Part shown: positions 17,739-28,379 of the stretch, piece after piece
How the letters are laid out: every line of letters begins with the position of its first letter
Position numbering within the stretch: position 1 is the first letter of the stretch
Source of the DNA: Adhaeribacter aquaticus DSM 16391
GTDB taxonomy: Bacteria; Bacteroidota; Bacteroidia; Cytophagales; Hymenobacteraceae
Length of the DNA stretch: 64,000 nucleotides
Direction of reading: 5' to 3'
NCBI RefSeq assembly: GCF_000473365.1
Contig: NZ_KI421517.1
Span: 2,104,745 to 2,168,744 of the forward strand
The notes under the pieces: model-generated
Told to the model about the DNA's origin: nothing
Databases searched by the model: none
What the model saw: only the letters and a program-made list of their open reading frames with translations
Position numbers and translations under genes: made by a program

Positions 17739-19307
17739 TTATTGTTTATCCCAGAAAACCCGGGTGGCCAAATTATCAGTTCCTCCCATAAAGCCTAACG
17801 CCGCCTTATATGCGTCCGCATTAATTTGCGTTTCTCTTAGTGGTAAAGGCAACTTTCTGATAAAGGCTCCTTTTACTGAAGGATCTTCAAAAGGAAAATT
17901 TATTGGATTTAATTGTGGGAATCCAGTTCTCCGGAAATTAGCCCAAGCCTCGTTCCAGATACGGAAGGATGCAACCCAGTACTGCTCGTTTATCTGTTGA
18001 ATTGCCTTTGTTGGATCGAAAAGAATACTTGACTGCATGATATAAGCATTTTGCTGTTCAGGAGTAATGGTTGCAGAAGCATCAAATAATCTTAACTGAT
18101 TCATATGAGCTCTGATACCATTTTCATAATAGGTTTTAGCTGCTACCATATCAGGTGCTCCAGTAATAAACCCTCTCACAGCGGCTTCAGCTAAAAGCAA
18201 ATTAGTTTGGGCAGCAGTTACAAGAAACTCAGGTGCATCATTTCTAAGTACCGTTTCCCGGTTAAACTGAGAATACCGATACTCTGCACCTGCTCTTCCT
18301 GGAAATCCAGGGGCAGTTACAATGGTTGTTTCATCAAAACCAAATGGCATTCCTATCTGCTCCGCCGGATTTGTATTTTTGGCTCCTACGGCATTTAAAG
18401 GTTGTGCTGGTTTTTCATATTTAACAGCAATATGGCGCAAACGTGGGTCATTATTGCTCTGTAAATAATCTATGAATGCTTTACCTGCATAATAATTTGA
18501 ACGCTCATTCCCCTGCATTACACTGGAGGTAGGGTTAATAAACGTAGTATTATATCTGATAAAAGCGTCATCAGAATTATTTATGTTAGTAATAACACCA
18601 CTTGGCGCTGCTAATGCCCTTTTCACAATTTCAGCCGCCTTGGTCGGGTTTACTTTAGTATAGCGCATCCCAGCCCTTAACAACAAAGAATTAGCAAACC
18701 GTTGGTTTTTTACGACATCGCCGGCATATACTAAATCACCGGTAATTCTACCTCCGGTTGTGGCATTTAAAGATTTAGAGGCATCTTCCAGCTCCTTTAT
18801 TAAATCTTCATAAATAGCATCATCGTCGTCGTATTCAGGCCGGAAATTACTATCCAGGAAACCTCTTGCTGCATCAAAATAGGGCACCGATCCATAGGTA
18901 TCTACTAAAGTCATGTAGTCATAGGCTTTCCAGATGCGGGCCAGATTACGCACATTGCTTAACTCCGGCTTATCTTTGGTTTGCTCAATTATCTGAACCA
19001 GCTGCCTTACACTATTCAGGTAAATTTCGTTGAAGGGTGGGTTAATATTATTTTCAATAGCCGTATTACGGTTACCTCCTTCCAATACCCCAGATAAAGC
19101 CGTATTTACTTGTTGCACAATAGACCCTTCGTACCGAAAAGTAGTTACCGATGCTTTTCCGATCTGGGCCTGGGTTAATAAGTAATTTGCATCCAGGTTA
19201 GTCGGTAATAATTTATTGGTATTTATATCTTCAAAATCTTTATCGCAGCTAGTTGCGCTTCCAAGAAGCACCGCAAATAATGCGACGTATATATATTTCT
19301 TCTTCAT
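17739..19307 (-). CDS. SusD/RagB-family outer-membrane lipoprotein (SusD-like 2)
   Basis: 522 aa with a lipoprotein signal and lipobox S-A-T-S-C21, directly followed by DKDFEDINTN, a hallmark of the SusD-like 2 subfamily. The helical body contains TPR-like segments (NVRNLARIWKAYDYMTLVDTYG). SusD proteins sit on the cell surface as a lid over the SusC channel and bind the nutrient, commonly a glycan or peptide. It follows susC by 20 bp in the same orientation, the standard pair order. Neither the substrate nor a regulator can be read from the adjacent genes, since no anti-sigma or hybrid two-component gene is next to it. Confidence 0.93.
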   Translation of the reverse strand: MKKKYIYVALFAVLLGSATSCDKDFEDINTNKLLPTNLDANYLLTQAQIGKASVTTFRYEGSIVQQVNTALSGVLEGGNRNTAIENNINPPFNEIYLNSVRQLVQIIEQTKDKPELSNVRNLARIWKAYDYMTLVDTYGSVPYFDAARGFLDSNFRPEYDDDDAIYEDLIKELEDASKSLNATTGGRITGDLVYAGDVVKNQRFANSLLLRAGMRYTKVNPTKAAEIVKRALAAPSGVITNINNSDDAFIRYNTTFINPTSSVMQGNERSNYYAGKAFIDYLQSNNDPRLRHIAVKYEKPAQPLNAVGAKNTNPAEQIGMPFGFDETTIVTAPGFPGRAGAEYRYSQFNRETVLRNDAPEFLVTAAQTNLLLAEAAVRGFITGAPDMVAAKTYYENGIRAHMNQLRLFDASATITPEQQNAYIMQSSILFDPTKAIQQINEQYWVASFRIWNEAWANFRRTGFPQLNPINFPFEDPSVKGAFIRKLPLPLRETQINADAYKAALGFMGGTDNLATRVFWDKQ

Positions 19308-19327
19308 AAAATCTTCAAAATGATTGG

Positions 19328-22300
19328 TTACAACTTAATATTAACATTTAATCCATAGCTACGGGTTGTAGGCAACGCGTGCGCCTCTAAACCAGTTAAA
19401 GCATCACTGGTTGAATATTGTGTTTCTGGATCTATGTTAGGCGTGTATTTTTTAATAAGCATCACGTTATTAATAAAGGCGTTAACATTTAAGCCTTTAA
19501 TAAAGGTTTTATTTACAAACCGGGAGAAGTCATAGCCCAATGAAAGGGTTCTCCAACGCACAAAAGAAGCATTATAAACAAATGGCGTAGATAAGTTTCT
19601 GCCACGATATAACTGATAGAAAGCATCGGCCTCCACAGCTGTAGTATTAGGAGATCCATCCGTGTTTACACCGTCAAACACTACGCCTGTTTCCCGACCA
19701 ACCAATGTACTCTTTAGTAAGCCATGGCGGTTCCAGTTAAAGTTAGAGTTTGAAATAAGTTTATGACCAGCTTTAAAATCTATTTGCGTAAACAAACGGA
19801 TACCTTTATAAGTGAAAGTATTTAACCAGCCACCAGTATGGGTTGGAATAGCGCTTCCATAAGTAATGGTATTACCTGCCTGGAATTGTCCTCCGATAGT
19901 TATGATTCTACCTTGAGCATCACGTCTGTAGTCTACTCCTCTTAATGAAGCCAATGGTTTTCCTACCTCATGCCATACAGCACCAATAAATTCGCCGGTA
20001 CCAACCTGAATACCCGTTTGTCCCTGAGCTAATTGTAAAACTTCACTCTTATTATAGGTAAAGTTGAAGGCACTTTCCCAGTTGAAATTTTCTGACCGAA
20101 CTGGCACTAAGGTTAATAACATTTCTACACCCTGGTTTCTAAGTTTACCAACGTTTACTCGCGTTTGGCTAAACCCTGATGTATTCGTGATATCAATGTT
20201 TAGAATTTCATCTACTGTATTTTTCCGATAAGCCGATAAATCTAAGTTCACCCGGTTATCCAAGGTTTTTAATTCTATACCAACCTCTAATTCTTTAACT
20301 TTCAAAGGACGTAAATTAGGATTAGGGGCTACGTTAGTATTAAAATTACCAATAGGCAATCCGTTAAAGGTATTCGCATTTAAGCTATAGTACAGGGCAT
20401 TTGCATAAGCTCCTGTTCCCTGCCCTACCTCGGCATAGCCTGCGCGAAGCTTACCATAATTTAACCAGGTTGGCAAAGAGCTAAAGGCCTGGCTAAAAAT
20501 GAAGCTGGTACTTACCCCTGGATATAAATAACTGTTAGACTTTGGATTTAAAGTTGAATACCAGTCGTTACGAGCTGATAAGTTTAAAAACAAGTAATTA
20601 TTCAGGGAAAGGTCAACTGTACCATATAATGAGTTAATCATGATGCGGCTAAAATCATAAGTTGGAACCTTGTTCTGCCCGTTACCTATGGTATATAAAT
20701 CCCGGATATAAAAGTTCTCAACCCCAGTTCCTAAGGTTTCATTACGCTGATCCATGGTGTTACCGCCAAAAGTAGCATCAATACCAAAAGAACCAAATTC
20801 ACGGTTGGCACCAATCATGAAGTCATAATTTTGTTCTCTGAAGGTATTAATACCCTGAAAATACCGACCATTAAACACGTTACCAGAAGGAATTGGTAAA
20901 CCCCCACTACCACGTGGATTATTAACTTCGGTATTTCGGCTAAAATAATCCATACCAGCGCGACCTTGTATAAACATCCAAGGTAAAATCTGGTACCGTA
21001 AAGAAGCATTACCAAACAACCGGTCTCTTTTAATATTTTCGAAACGCTTGTTAATCGTAAAATACGGGTTGGTCCGGTTCCGGAAAGCCGAAATAATTAA
21101 TTCCGTATCATCCGCAGCCGGATCAGTATAATTATCTCTTAACCAGTTTATATCAATACTATTCGCCATGGTATAAAGCGTAGAGTTGATATTATGATCT
21201 TGTACAGATAACTGCGTAGGATTATGATTAAACTCGTTTGAATAGTTAAAATTTAACTGGGTAGAAAGTTTTTCTGTCAGGTTATAAGTTAAGCCCAGGT
21301 TCAAAATTTTTCTATGGTAATCGGAATTAGGTATAATGGCGTTTGCATCCGTATTTGCAAATGATAAACGGAAGTTACCTTTCTCATTACCCCCAGAAAC
21401 TGCCACCGAATTGGTAGAGGTTGTTCCTGTTCTGTAAAAGTCTTTCACCCTGTTCGGATAAGCCTGATAAGGATGCGTTTGCCCATCTACCTGCGGTGTA
21501 GGGGAACCATCTAACTTAGATCCAAAGCTCCAAACCCCACTGGAACGAGCATCTGCCACACTTGTAGGCTTCTTACCGTTTCTTCCCTGGCCGTATTCAT
21601 ATTGGAAATCTGTATAATCTAATGCCTGATCGGCTTGGAAGTTAGAGTTCAACTCTACGCCCATGCCATTTTGGCCACGACCCGATTTAGTTGTAATCAG
21701 AATTACCCCGTTCAAGGCCCGGCTACCATACAACACAGAAGCTGCAGCGCCTTTCAACACGGTCATCGCCTCAATATCATCTGGGTTGATACTTTGCAAA
21801 CCATCACCCTGGTCGGATCTTCCTGACCAGGCATCGCCACCGGCCTGGTTACCACCACCTGCTGGGGTATTATTAATAGGCACCCCATTTACCACAATTA
21901 ACGGAGAGTTATTTCCGCCAAAAGTTGCCTGGCCGCGAATCCGGATTTTGGAAGACCCACCTGGGCCAGAAGGTGGTGCCTGCACCTGCAACCCTGCCAC
22001 TTTACCAACTAAGGCGTTACCTACGTTGGTGGTTCTTTGGGCGGTTAAGTTTTCGGTACTTACCGTAGCAGTAGAATAACCTAATTTACGAGCTTCTTTT
22101 TTGATACCTAAAGCCGTTACTACAACTTCTTCTAAAGCTTTGGAGTCATCGGCTAAGGTAATGTTTATTGTTCCTGCTCCCGAATAAGGTCGCTCCTGTG
22201 TTGTATAACCGATATAAGAGAACACTAAGGATCCTGCTCTTTCCGGCACATTTAAAGTAAAATTACCATTAGCATCCGTAGTTGCACCATTGGTAGTACC

Positions 22301-22528
22301 TTTTACCAGAACGGTTACACCGGGTAAGGCTTCACCTTTATTTGACACTACTCTACCAGTGAGGCGCCAGTCAAGTAACAGGTTTGAATTGATTCTTCTT
22401 GCAACAGCGTTATGAGTCACGTTGTTCGCTCCTTTTGGAGCAGCTACTGCTTCAGTAGCCACTGTAAAGGCAGAGAGCAACGACATACCCAAAACAGCTT
22501 TTTGCAGCTTGTGAGTAAAGTTTTGCAT
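19328..22528 (-). CDS. SusC/RagA-family TonB-linked outer-membrane transporter
   Basis: 1066 aa. A signal peptide (about residues 1-29) is followed by a carboxypeptidase D-like regulatory domain (TGRVVSNKGEALPGVTVLVKG), the TonB-box-like EEVVVTALGI near residue 135, the plug domain (TTNVGNALVGKVAGLQV, SKIRIRGQATF) and a 22-strand type barrel to the end. No STN domain is present, so it is probably not tied to an anti-sigma factor. SusC imports oligomers through the outer membrane using TonB energy, with SusD as partner. Length is normal. Upstream is a 0.4-kb AT-rich stretch that must hold its promoter. Confidence 0.95.
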   Translation of the reverse strand: MQNFTHKLQKAVLGMSLLSAFTVATEAVAAPKGANNVTHNAVARRINSNLLLDWRLTGRVVSNKGEALPGVTVLVKGTTNGATTDANGNFTLNVPERAGSLVFSYIGYTTQERPYSGAGTINITLADDSKALEEVVVTALGIKKEARKLGYSTATVSTENLTAQRTTNVGNALVGKVAGLQVQAPPSGPGGSSKIRIRGQATFGGNNSPLIVVNGVPINNTPAGGGNQAGGDAWSGRSDQGDGLQSINPDDIEAMTVLKGAAASVLYGSRALNGVILITTKSGRGQNGMGVELNSNFQADQALDYTDFQYEYGQGRNGKKPTSVADARSSGVWSFGSKLDGSPTPQVDGQTHPYQAYPNRVKDFYRTGTTSTNSVAVSGGNEKGNFRLSFANTDANAIIPNSDYHRKILNLGLTYNLTEKLSTQLNFNYSNEFNHNPTQLSVQDHNINSTLYTMANSIDINWLRDNYTDPAADDTELIISAFRNRTNPYFTINKRFENIKRDRLFGNASLRYQILPWMFIQGRAGMDYFSRNTEVNNPRGSGGLPIPSGNVFNGRYFQGINTFREQNYDFMIGANREFGSFGIDATFGGNTMDQRNETLGTGVENFYIRDLYTIGNGQNKVPTYDFSRIMINSLYGTVDLSLNNYLFLNLSARNDWYSTLNPKSNSYLYPGVSTSFIFSQAFSSLPTWLNYGKLRAGYAEVGQGTGAYANALYYSLNANTFNGLPIGNFNTNVAPNPNLRPLKVKELEVGIELKTLDNRVNLDLSAYRKNTVDEILNIDITNTSGFSQTRVNVGKLRNQGVEMLLTLVPVRSENFNWESAFNFTYNKSEVLQLAQGQTGIQVGTGEFIGAVWHEVGKPLASLRGVDYRRDAQGRIITIGGQFQAGNTITYGSAIPTHTGGWLNTFTYKGIRLFTQIDFKAGHKLISNSNFNWNRHGLLKSTLVGRETGVVFDGVNTDGSPNTTAVEADAFYQLYRGRNLSTPFVYNASFVRWRTLSLGYDFSRFVNKTFIKGLNVNAFINNVMLIKKYTPNIDPETQYSTSDALTGLEAHALPTTRSYGLNVNIKL

Positions 22529-22944
22529 AGGGGTATTGTTTTAAGGTTTGTGATGGAGGTTAAATGAGCGTTGTAATAATTAAATCTAAAACACAATTTA
22601 GTAAAAATTCAGCAAAACCCTAATAAAAATTAAATTTTTACATTATTTACTTATTTAAAAGACTTTAATTAAAATTCATTTACTAATTATCAATTTAATA
22701 TGAAATTTTTAAAATATATAGCCTATTCTATTCAGAATTAAATTTTATTAAAAATCCCTTAACAAATAATTCCCTTCAAAAAATAATTTTATTAATTAAT
22801 CGATTAACTAATAAAATATTTTAAGCATATAAATTATTGAGGATTTACTTAAACTACTTTTAAAGTAAAAAGTCTTACACAATAAGACTATTTGGTTAAA
22901 GCCAGCCTAAAGCATAAATAATCAACACCTTTTTTTACCATTCC
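22529..22944. other. AT-rich region upstream of susC
   Basis: About 416 bp, very A/T-rich with repeated AATTAAT-like words. It must contain the minus-strand promoter of susC. I could not fix promoter boxes with confidence, and no coding stretch is present. Confidence 0.5.
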
Positions 22945-22990
22945 CTTAAAACAAAACAGCCCATCAAAAGATGGGCTGTTTTGTTTTAAG
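22945..22990. terminator. strong bidirectional terminator
   Basis: Perfect 21-bp stem (arms 22945-22965 and 22970-22990) with an AAAA loop and core ACAGCCCATC. On the minus strand it ends the dipeptidyl-peptidase gene, 12 bp after its stop, and separates it from susC. Confidence 0.92.
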
Positions 22991-23001
22991 GTATGAATAT
23001 G

Positions 23002-25239
23002 CTATTCCTGATCGCTTCCGACTACTGGGTTTATGAGGTTTTTCTCTAAGAAGTTTGTCATCATGGTAAACCGGTGTAATAAGGTTGGCCCTCCAGCCAC
23101 ACCATGATTCCGGTTTGGGTAATAAAAACTATCAAATTGCTTATTAGCACTAATTAAAGCATCCTGCATAGCTACTGCATTCTGAAAATGCACATTATCG
23201 TCACCGGTACCATGGATAAGCAATAATTTCCCCTGCAGGTTATTAGCAAAGAATAATGGACTGTTCTGATCATAGCCCGCAGCATTTTCCTGGGGTGTCT
23301 TCAGGTACCGTTCGGTATAAATACTATCATAATACCGCCAATTGGTAACGGGTGCCACGGAAATTCCTGCCCGGAAGAGACCGTTGCCTTTCGTTAGTGC
23401 GAGCAGCGTCATGTATCCGCCAAAGCTGTGCCCCCAAATACCTATGCGACCTTTATCCACGTAAGGCTGATTACCCAGATACTTGGCTACTTCTATCTGA
23501 TCCTGAATTTCGTATTTTCCTAAGTTAGCATAGGTAGCTCTTTTAAAAGCAGCACCTTTGCCGGGCGTTCCACGATTATCTACACAAACTATAATTATAT
23601 CTTTAGTATTGGCTAAATACTGATACCAAAGAAAAGTAGAATTTCCCCATTTGTTTAAAACTTCCTGCTTACCTGGTCCGCCATAAACAAACATGAGCAC
23701 CGGGTACTTTTTAGTTGCATCAAAGTTTAATGGTTTTATGGTATAACCATCTAACTTGGCACCATCACTGGTTTTTAAAGAGAAGAACTCCTGTTTGCTT
23801 ATTTGGTAATTAGCTAAAGTATTTTGTAAAACTTTATTATCCTCCAAAACCTTTATAAGCTTACCATCTTTAGCCGTATGCAAACTCACTACCATGGGCG
23901 TATTTGCAGTACTTACATAATCCAGGTAATACTTAAAGTCTAGACTCATATTTATAGTATGGGTACCAGCACCAGCAGTTAACTGTTTCTTATTTTGCCC
24001 GGTATTACTAATTCGGTAAAGGTGTTTATCCAGCAGCGCTGCTTCTGTAGATTCATAATAGAAGGTACTATTTTTTTCATCATATCCCAGGAAGCGACTA
24101 ACCTCCCAGTTGCCTTTTGTAATCTGCCGATCCAGCTTTCCTGCCATGTTATATAAATACAGATGGTTATAGCCGTCTTTCTCGGAGGTAAAAATAAATT
24201 GCTTGCCATTCTCCAGATAGGTCAGGTCATCGGTAATTTCTATATAAGCCGGGTTAGTCTCTTTTAAAATCACACTGGCCTTACCGGTGGTAGCATCTGC
24301 ATGTAAAATCTCCAGGTTATTCTGTAACCGGTTCATGCGCTGGATTGAAACCAGATTAGCGTTTTTGGTCCACTGCATGCGGGGCAGGTAAATATCGGCT
24401 TCTTTCCCGGTATCCAATAGTACTGTTTTACCTGAACCTAAATGATAAACAGAAACCGTAACCACTGAATTAGCCTCGCCAGCTTTAGGATACTTAAACC
24501 GATAATCCTGCGGATATAACTTGCCCCATACCTGCATATTATATTCTGGCACCCGGTTTTCGTCAAATGTATAAAAAGCTATTTTGGAGCCATCCGGCGA
24601 CCAGGCAAACCCTTGCGCAAAACTGAATTCTTCTTCGTAAACCCAATCGGCATAACCATTAATAATCTGGTTGAACTTACCATTGGTAGTTATTTGGGTT
24701 TCCTGCATAGTAGCTAAATCCACAAAGAACATATTATTCTCGCGGGCAAAAGCAACTCGTTTAGCGTCCGGCGAAAATGTGGCACACATTTGTTTCCCAC
24801 CGTTACTTAACTTGGTTAAGTTCTTACTTTTAACATCATAAACATAATATTCAGCCCGAGCAGAATGGCGGTAAATAGGTTCTGTGCCCACAGCAAAAAG
24901 TACTTTTTGTTCATCAGCGTTAAAGCTATAGCTGTTAAATTTAATAGGCACATTACTACCAGCCGGCTTCAGATCTTCGCCTTCTATAATAGTATTAACA
25001 GCTTTGCCAGTAGTAACATCAAACCTAACTACATCTACTACTTTATTTTTTTCGTCGGCTACTTCAGAGGTGTAAAACTGGCCATTCTTCATCCAGTTTA
25101 CCCCCCTAACTGTTTTAGGAGTAAATGTGCCATTGCGGTAAATATCTTCGAGGGTTATTTGTTTTCGCTGCTGGGCCTGCGCTCCCAAAAAGATCAGAAA
25201 AAGCAGTATTGCCAGCCAGTTTCTAGAGGTAAAAAGCAT
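23002..25239 (-). CDS. S9-family dipeptidyl-peptidase IV
   Basis: 745 aa with a signal peptide ending about AQAQ (residue 23). The N-terminal beta-propeller (DPPIV_N) carries the glutamate motif E202-E-E204 in DWVYEEEF that holds the substrate N-terminus. The C-terminal hydrolase has S605 in WGHSFGGYM (the family more often has GWSYGG), D680 in GTGDDNVHF and H712 in RNHGV. It removes dipeptides after Pro or Ala from exported peptides in the periplasm. It has its own terminator, so it is not part of the SusCD transcript, but peptide feeding could link them (inference). Confidence 0.93.
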   Translation of the reverse strand: MLFTSRNWLAILLFLIFLGAQAQQRKQITLEDIYRNGTFTPKTVRGVNWMKNGQFYTSEVADEKNKVVDVVRFDVTTGKAVNTIIEGEDLKPAGSNVPIKFNSYSFNADEQKVLFAVGTEPIYRHSARAEYYVYDVKSKNLTKLSNGGKQMCATFSPDAKRVAFARENNMFFVDLATMQETQITTNGKFNQIINGYADWVYEEEFSFAQGFAWSPDGSKIAFYTFDENRVPEYNMQVWGKLYPQDYRFKYPKAGEANSVVTVSVYHLGSGKTVLLDTGKEADIYLPRMQWTKNANLVSIQRMNRLQNNLEILHADATTGKASVILKETNPAYIEITDDLTYLENGKQFIFTSEKDGYNHLYLYNMAGKLDRQITKGNWEVSRFLGYDEKNSTFYYESTEAALLDKHLYRISNTGQNKKQLTAGAGTHTINMSLDFKYYLDYVSTANTPMVVSLHTAKDGKLIKVLEDNKVLQNTLANYQISKQEFFSLKTSDGAKLDGYTIKPLNFDATKKYPVLMFVYGGPGKQEVLNKWGNSTFLWYQYLANTKDIIIVCVDNRGTPGKGAAFKRATYANLGKYEIQDQIEVAKYLGNQPYVDKGRIGIWGHSFGGYMTLLALTKGNGLFRAGISVAPVTNWRYYDSIYTERYLKTPQENAAGYDQNSPLFFANNLQGKLLLIHGTGDDNVHFQNAVAMQDALISANKQFDSFYYPNRNHGVAGGPTLLHRFTMMTNFLEKNLINPVVGSDQE

Positions 25240-25349
25240 AATCTTATTTAAAGTTCTAAGTCAAAATTACAAGGATTTTTTTAATCAATTTAACCCTAAT
25301 AAATAATCCATTTAAAGTAGTTAATTTAAACCACTATTTTAGGTAGCAT

Positions 25350-25862
25350 ATGAACATCCACGAAGCACTTTTGCAGGAACATTCCAAGAGACAAACAACT
25401 AAAATCGTAGCATTTATCGGTACCAACCCGGATAGATTTGCCGATTTGATGCAATTGTTCTTCAGTAGTGAAAGCCGGATCACGCAACGTGCCGCTTGGG
25501 TAGTTAGTACCTGCGCAGCAAAACATCCTTATTTGATAGATCCGTATTTGAACCTTTTAATCGCAAACCTGGAAAAACCAGTACATGCCGCTGTAAAACG
25601 AAATACTTTGCGCCTATTACAAGAAACAGAGATACCGGAGACCTTACAAGGTGCGCTGGCGAATATTTGCTTTCAATTCTTATTAGAGGATGAGCCTACT
25701 GCTATAAAAGCTTTTGCAATGACTGTTTTAAGCAATCTCGTAAAAAGAGAACCAGACTTAAAAAATGAATTACAGGTAATTTTGGAAGACCAACTTCCTT
25801 ATGGTTCACCTGGTTTTGTTTCACGGGGAAGAAAAATATTGAAAGAGCTAAAACTTTTGTAA
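25350..25862 (+). CDS. HEAT/ARM-repeat-like hypothetical protein, 170 aa
   Basis: All-helical soluble protein with paired helices that read like HEAT repeats: ADLMQLFFSSESRITQRAAWVVSTCAAKHPYL, then LNLLIANLEKPVHAAVKRNTLRLLQ in the next pair, and a third pair around residues 115-145. Proteins of this kind are common in Bacteroidota as adenylosuccinate-lyase-adjacent or stand-alone genes of unknown role. They may bind a partner protein. No catalytic site is visible. It is divergent from the peptidase gene at 25239 and convergent with the rhamnosidase at 25942. Confidence 0.62.
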   Translation: MNIHEALLQEHSKRQTTKIVAFIGTNPDRFADLMQLFFSSESRITQRAAWVVSTCAAKHPYLIDPYLNLLIANLEKPVHAAVKRNTLRLLQETEIPETLQGALANICFQFLLEDEPTAIKAFAMTVLSNLVKREPDLKNELQVILEDQLPYGSPGFVSRGRKILKELKLL

Positions 25863-25941
25863 ATTTTATTCAAAAGCAATAAATAAATAGCACCTGAATT
25901 ACATTTAAGGGGACCTTTACTTAACTTGGAAAATAAAATTA

Positions 25942-28335
25942 CTAAAGCGTTACCATTATCTCTTTTCCACCCTTGATGGCCTTTTCTTTTCCTTGCCACA
26001 AAATCACTCCATCTATTCCAACCGGTAATAAAATTTTAGCATCCAAACTCCCACTTTTATTCACCTTATAATTTACCTGTACCTTGCCATGAGGATGTGG
26101 AATTTCGCCGCTTGCTTGTTTTAAGTTACCTAAATTAGGTGCAATTTTTACTTTAGAAAAACTAGGCGCATCGCTATCGATGCCCAGAACTAAGCGGTAA
26201 AATTCAATGTTTGGACTAGCTCCCCAGGCATGACAGTCAGAACGAGTTGGTTCGGGCTGCTCGGCCCAAGTAGTTAAACCCTGGGCTAATTGTTTGCGCC
26301 ATTCTGTTAATAAATCTAAATACCTGTCACCTAAACCCGCTTTGGCTACTGCCTGGTGCACGTAATATTTAAAATAAATAGTAGCCTGGGTTAAGCTTTG
26401 GTCGGCTAATACTTTTTCCATCACCTTTCTTGCCTCTTCGCCTTCAACCACTCCTGCCAGCACAGCAAAAGTATTAGCATGTTGTGAAAAGCTTTTCTTT
26501 TCCGGGGTATCGGCCAATAAACCCTTGTTACTATCCCAATACAAAGCCCGGATATTATTTTTTAGTTTAGCAATTTGTCTGTCATAATGGTCAGCAAAAC
26601 CAGGCATGCCAGCAGCTTTTTCGAGTGGAGCTGCTGCTTCATAAGCTAGCAGCAATTGCAAATCCAGGTTAGCGGCTTGTCCTTCTGCTGCTTGAGGTGG
26701 CATACCGGCTTTCCAGCCTGGTGCAGTAGCCCAATCCGTAAAATTCCAATAAGGAACTAAGCCTAAAGCCCCATCGGGCAATAATTTCGACTCAAAGAAA
26801 CTAATAATGGCACGCGATACCGGTAGCTGCTCTCTGATAAAGGCAGCATCGCCGCGGTATTTCCAATAATCGTTTACCATACCAATCCACCAAAGCGAAA
26901 AAGGTGCAATATATTGAGGATCTTTAGAAGGAAACCGGCTTTGTGTAATACCACTTAACCCATGAGAGTTTTTAATAGCAGTAATAGCTTGCCGTACTAA
27001 TCTATCATCCGACGTATTATATAAGGTTACTAAAGCCTGAATGCGGGTATCGCCAATGTACTGTAATTGCTCATAATAGGGGCAATCCATGTAGGTTTCG
27101 TGGGCACAAAGGCGGGCAGTTCGCCACCCCACCTCTAATATTTTATTTAATTCTGCATTTTGAGTCACAAAGCGGGCTTCTTGTTTAAAAGGATAACCGG
27201 TATAAATACCATACACATCCTGCACTATCAAGGGCTGATCATGGGTTTCAATGGCCACTTCTATATAGCGAAATGTGCGCCACCAAAGCGGCGTAAAGGT
27301 TCTATTGGCTCCCCCATCACTAATTATCCTGTCTTCGTAACCTATAAACTTTTTGCCTGCTACTTCATTCCGGTTGCCTTTATTTTTAGTTTGTCCTACT
27401 GGTTTGCCTTCATCTACAAATAACGATTCGGCGTACCGCAAGGCAACAGTTGCCCCTTTTCCGCCACTGGTAATAAGCACCGGATAAGCTGTTGTTTCAA
27501 ATCCCTGATCTAATAACAAAGTAGCTTTTGTATTGGCAGGAATCGTAAAACTATTTGCCTGCTTCGGAAATGTTTTTGATACTTTAACACCATCAACCTT
27601 ACGAACACTACTTAATCGCTGAGGCGTCATTTCCATACCCGGAATAGTACGCGGGGTAAGAACCCAATTATAAAAATAAGGTTCAAACAAGCCGCCCAAC
27701 AAACCTGGCGAAATAGTCACCACTTCTTTCCAGGCTGCATCATTAAATAACGGTTCTTCCCATCCAAAGGTATACTGGTTATAATCTACGTTTTCGCCGG
27801 GACCTACTACGAAATATGTATATAAGTTTGTATTGATGGGGGAATAAGCCAGGTTCTTTATACCTTTCCAGGATTTCCCGGTATTAACCACCTGCTCAGC
27901 AACACCATTCCCCTGCATGATAAAGCCCGTTTGAAGGGACATTTGCGGTACCGCTTTATGAGCTCCAAAATTCCAAACCACCGCTGCTAACGTATTTTTA
28001 CCTTCTTTTAAATAAGGTGCTAAATCTACCGTTTCAAATACCCAATGATTAACATCGCTTCGCGCTGGCCCCAAACAAACAATCTTTCCGTTCACATACA
28101 GTTTATACCGGTTATCGCCGGAAACATGCACCAGGAAGGTTGCGGGCTTGTGAGGTAAATCAAAAGATTTCCGGAAGTGATACACCCCATAATCCTGACC
28201 CGACTCTCCGGCCACAGCTATCCATTGCGCTGCCCACGGTTTATTAATCAGTTCTTTTGGCAGTACCGGATTGGGAATTTGTGCTTGCAGCAGCAATGGG
28301 AAAAGCAAATAAAGCAGCCAAATAAGTTTTTTCAT
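25942..28335 (-). CDS. alpha-L-rhamnosidase-type glycoside hydrolase (GH78)
   Basis: 797 aa with a signal peptide ending at about LLLQAQ. N-terminal jelly-roll domains (residues about 25-370; YHFRKSFDLP, SGDNRYKLYVNGK) precede an (alpha/alpha)6 barrel. The barrel carries the family motif D417-C-P-Y-Y-E422 followed by QLQYIGDTR, with E422 as the likely general acid. A C-terminal beta domain (SFSKVKIAPNLG) ends the protein. Such enzymes release L-rhamnose from plant glycans such as rhamnogalacturonan or from flavonoid glycosides, in the periplasm. It lies 44 bp downstream of the GH140 gene on the same strand, so the two are probably cotranscribed. Confidence 0.88.
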   Translation of the reverse strand: MKKLIWLLYLLFPLLLQAQIPNPVLPKELINKPWAAQWIAVAGESGQDYGVYHFRKSFDLPHKPATFLVHVSGDNRYKLYVNGKIVCLGPARSDVNHWVFETVDLAPYLKEGKNTLAAVVWNFGAHKAVPQMSLQTGFIMQGNGVAEQVVNTGKSWKGIKNLAYSPINTNLYTYFVVGPGENVDYNQYTFGWEEPLFNDAAWKEVVTISPGLLGGLFEPYFYNWVLTPRTIPGMEMTPQRLSSVRKVDGVKVSKTFPKQANSFTIPANTKATLLLDQGFETTAYPVLITSGGKGATVALRYAESLFVDEGKPVGQTKNKGNRNEVAGKKFIGYEDRIISDGGANRTFTPLWWRTFRYIEVAIETHDQPLIVQDVYGIYTGYPFKQEARFVTQNAELNKILEVGWRTARLCAHETYMDCPYYEQLQYIGDTRIQALVTLYNTSDDRLVRQAITAIKNSHGLSGITQSRFPSKDPQYIAPFSLWWIGMVNDYWKYRGDAAFIREQLPVSRAIISFFESKLLPDGALGLVPYWNFTDWATAPGWKAGMPPQAAEGQAANLDLQLLLAYEAAAPLEKAAGMPGFADHYDRQIAKLKNNIRALYWDSNKGLLADTPEKKSFSQHANTFAVLAGVVEGEEARKVMEKVLADQSLTQATIYFKYYVHQAVAKAGLGDRYLDLLTEWRKQLAQGLTTWAEQPEPTRSDCHAWGASPNIEFYRLVLGIDSDAPSFSKVKIAPNLGNLKQASGEIPHPHGKVQVNYKVNKSGSLDAKILLPVGIDGVILWQGKEKAIKGGKEIMVTL

Positions 28336-28379
28336 GAGGTAAGGTAAAGGTACAATACAAAGAAATACTTTATAGGGTA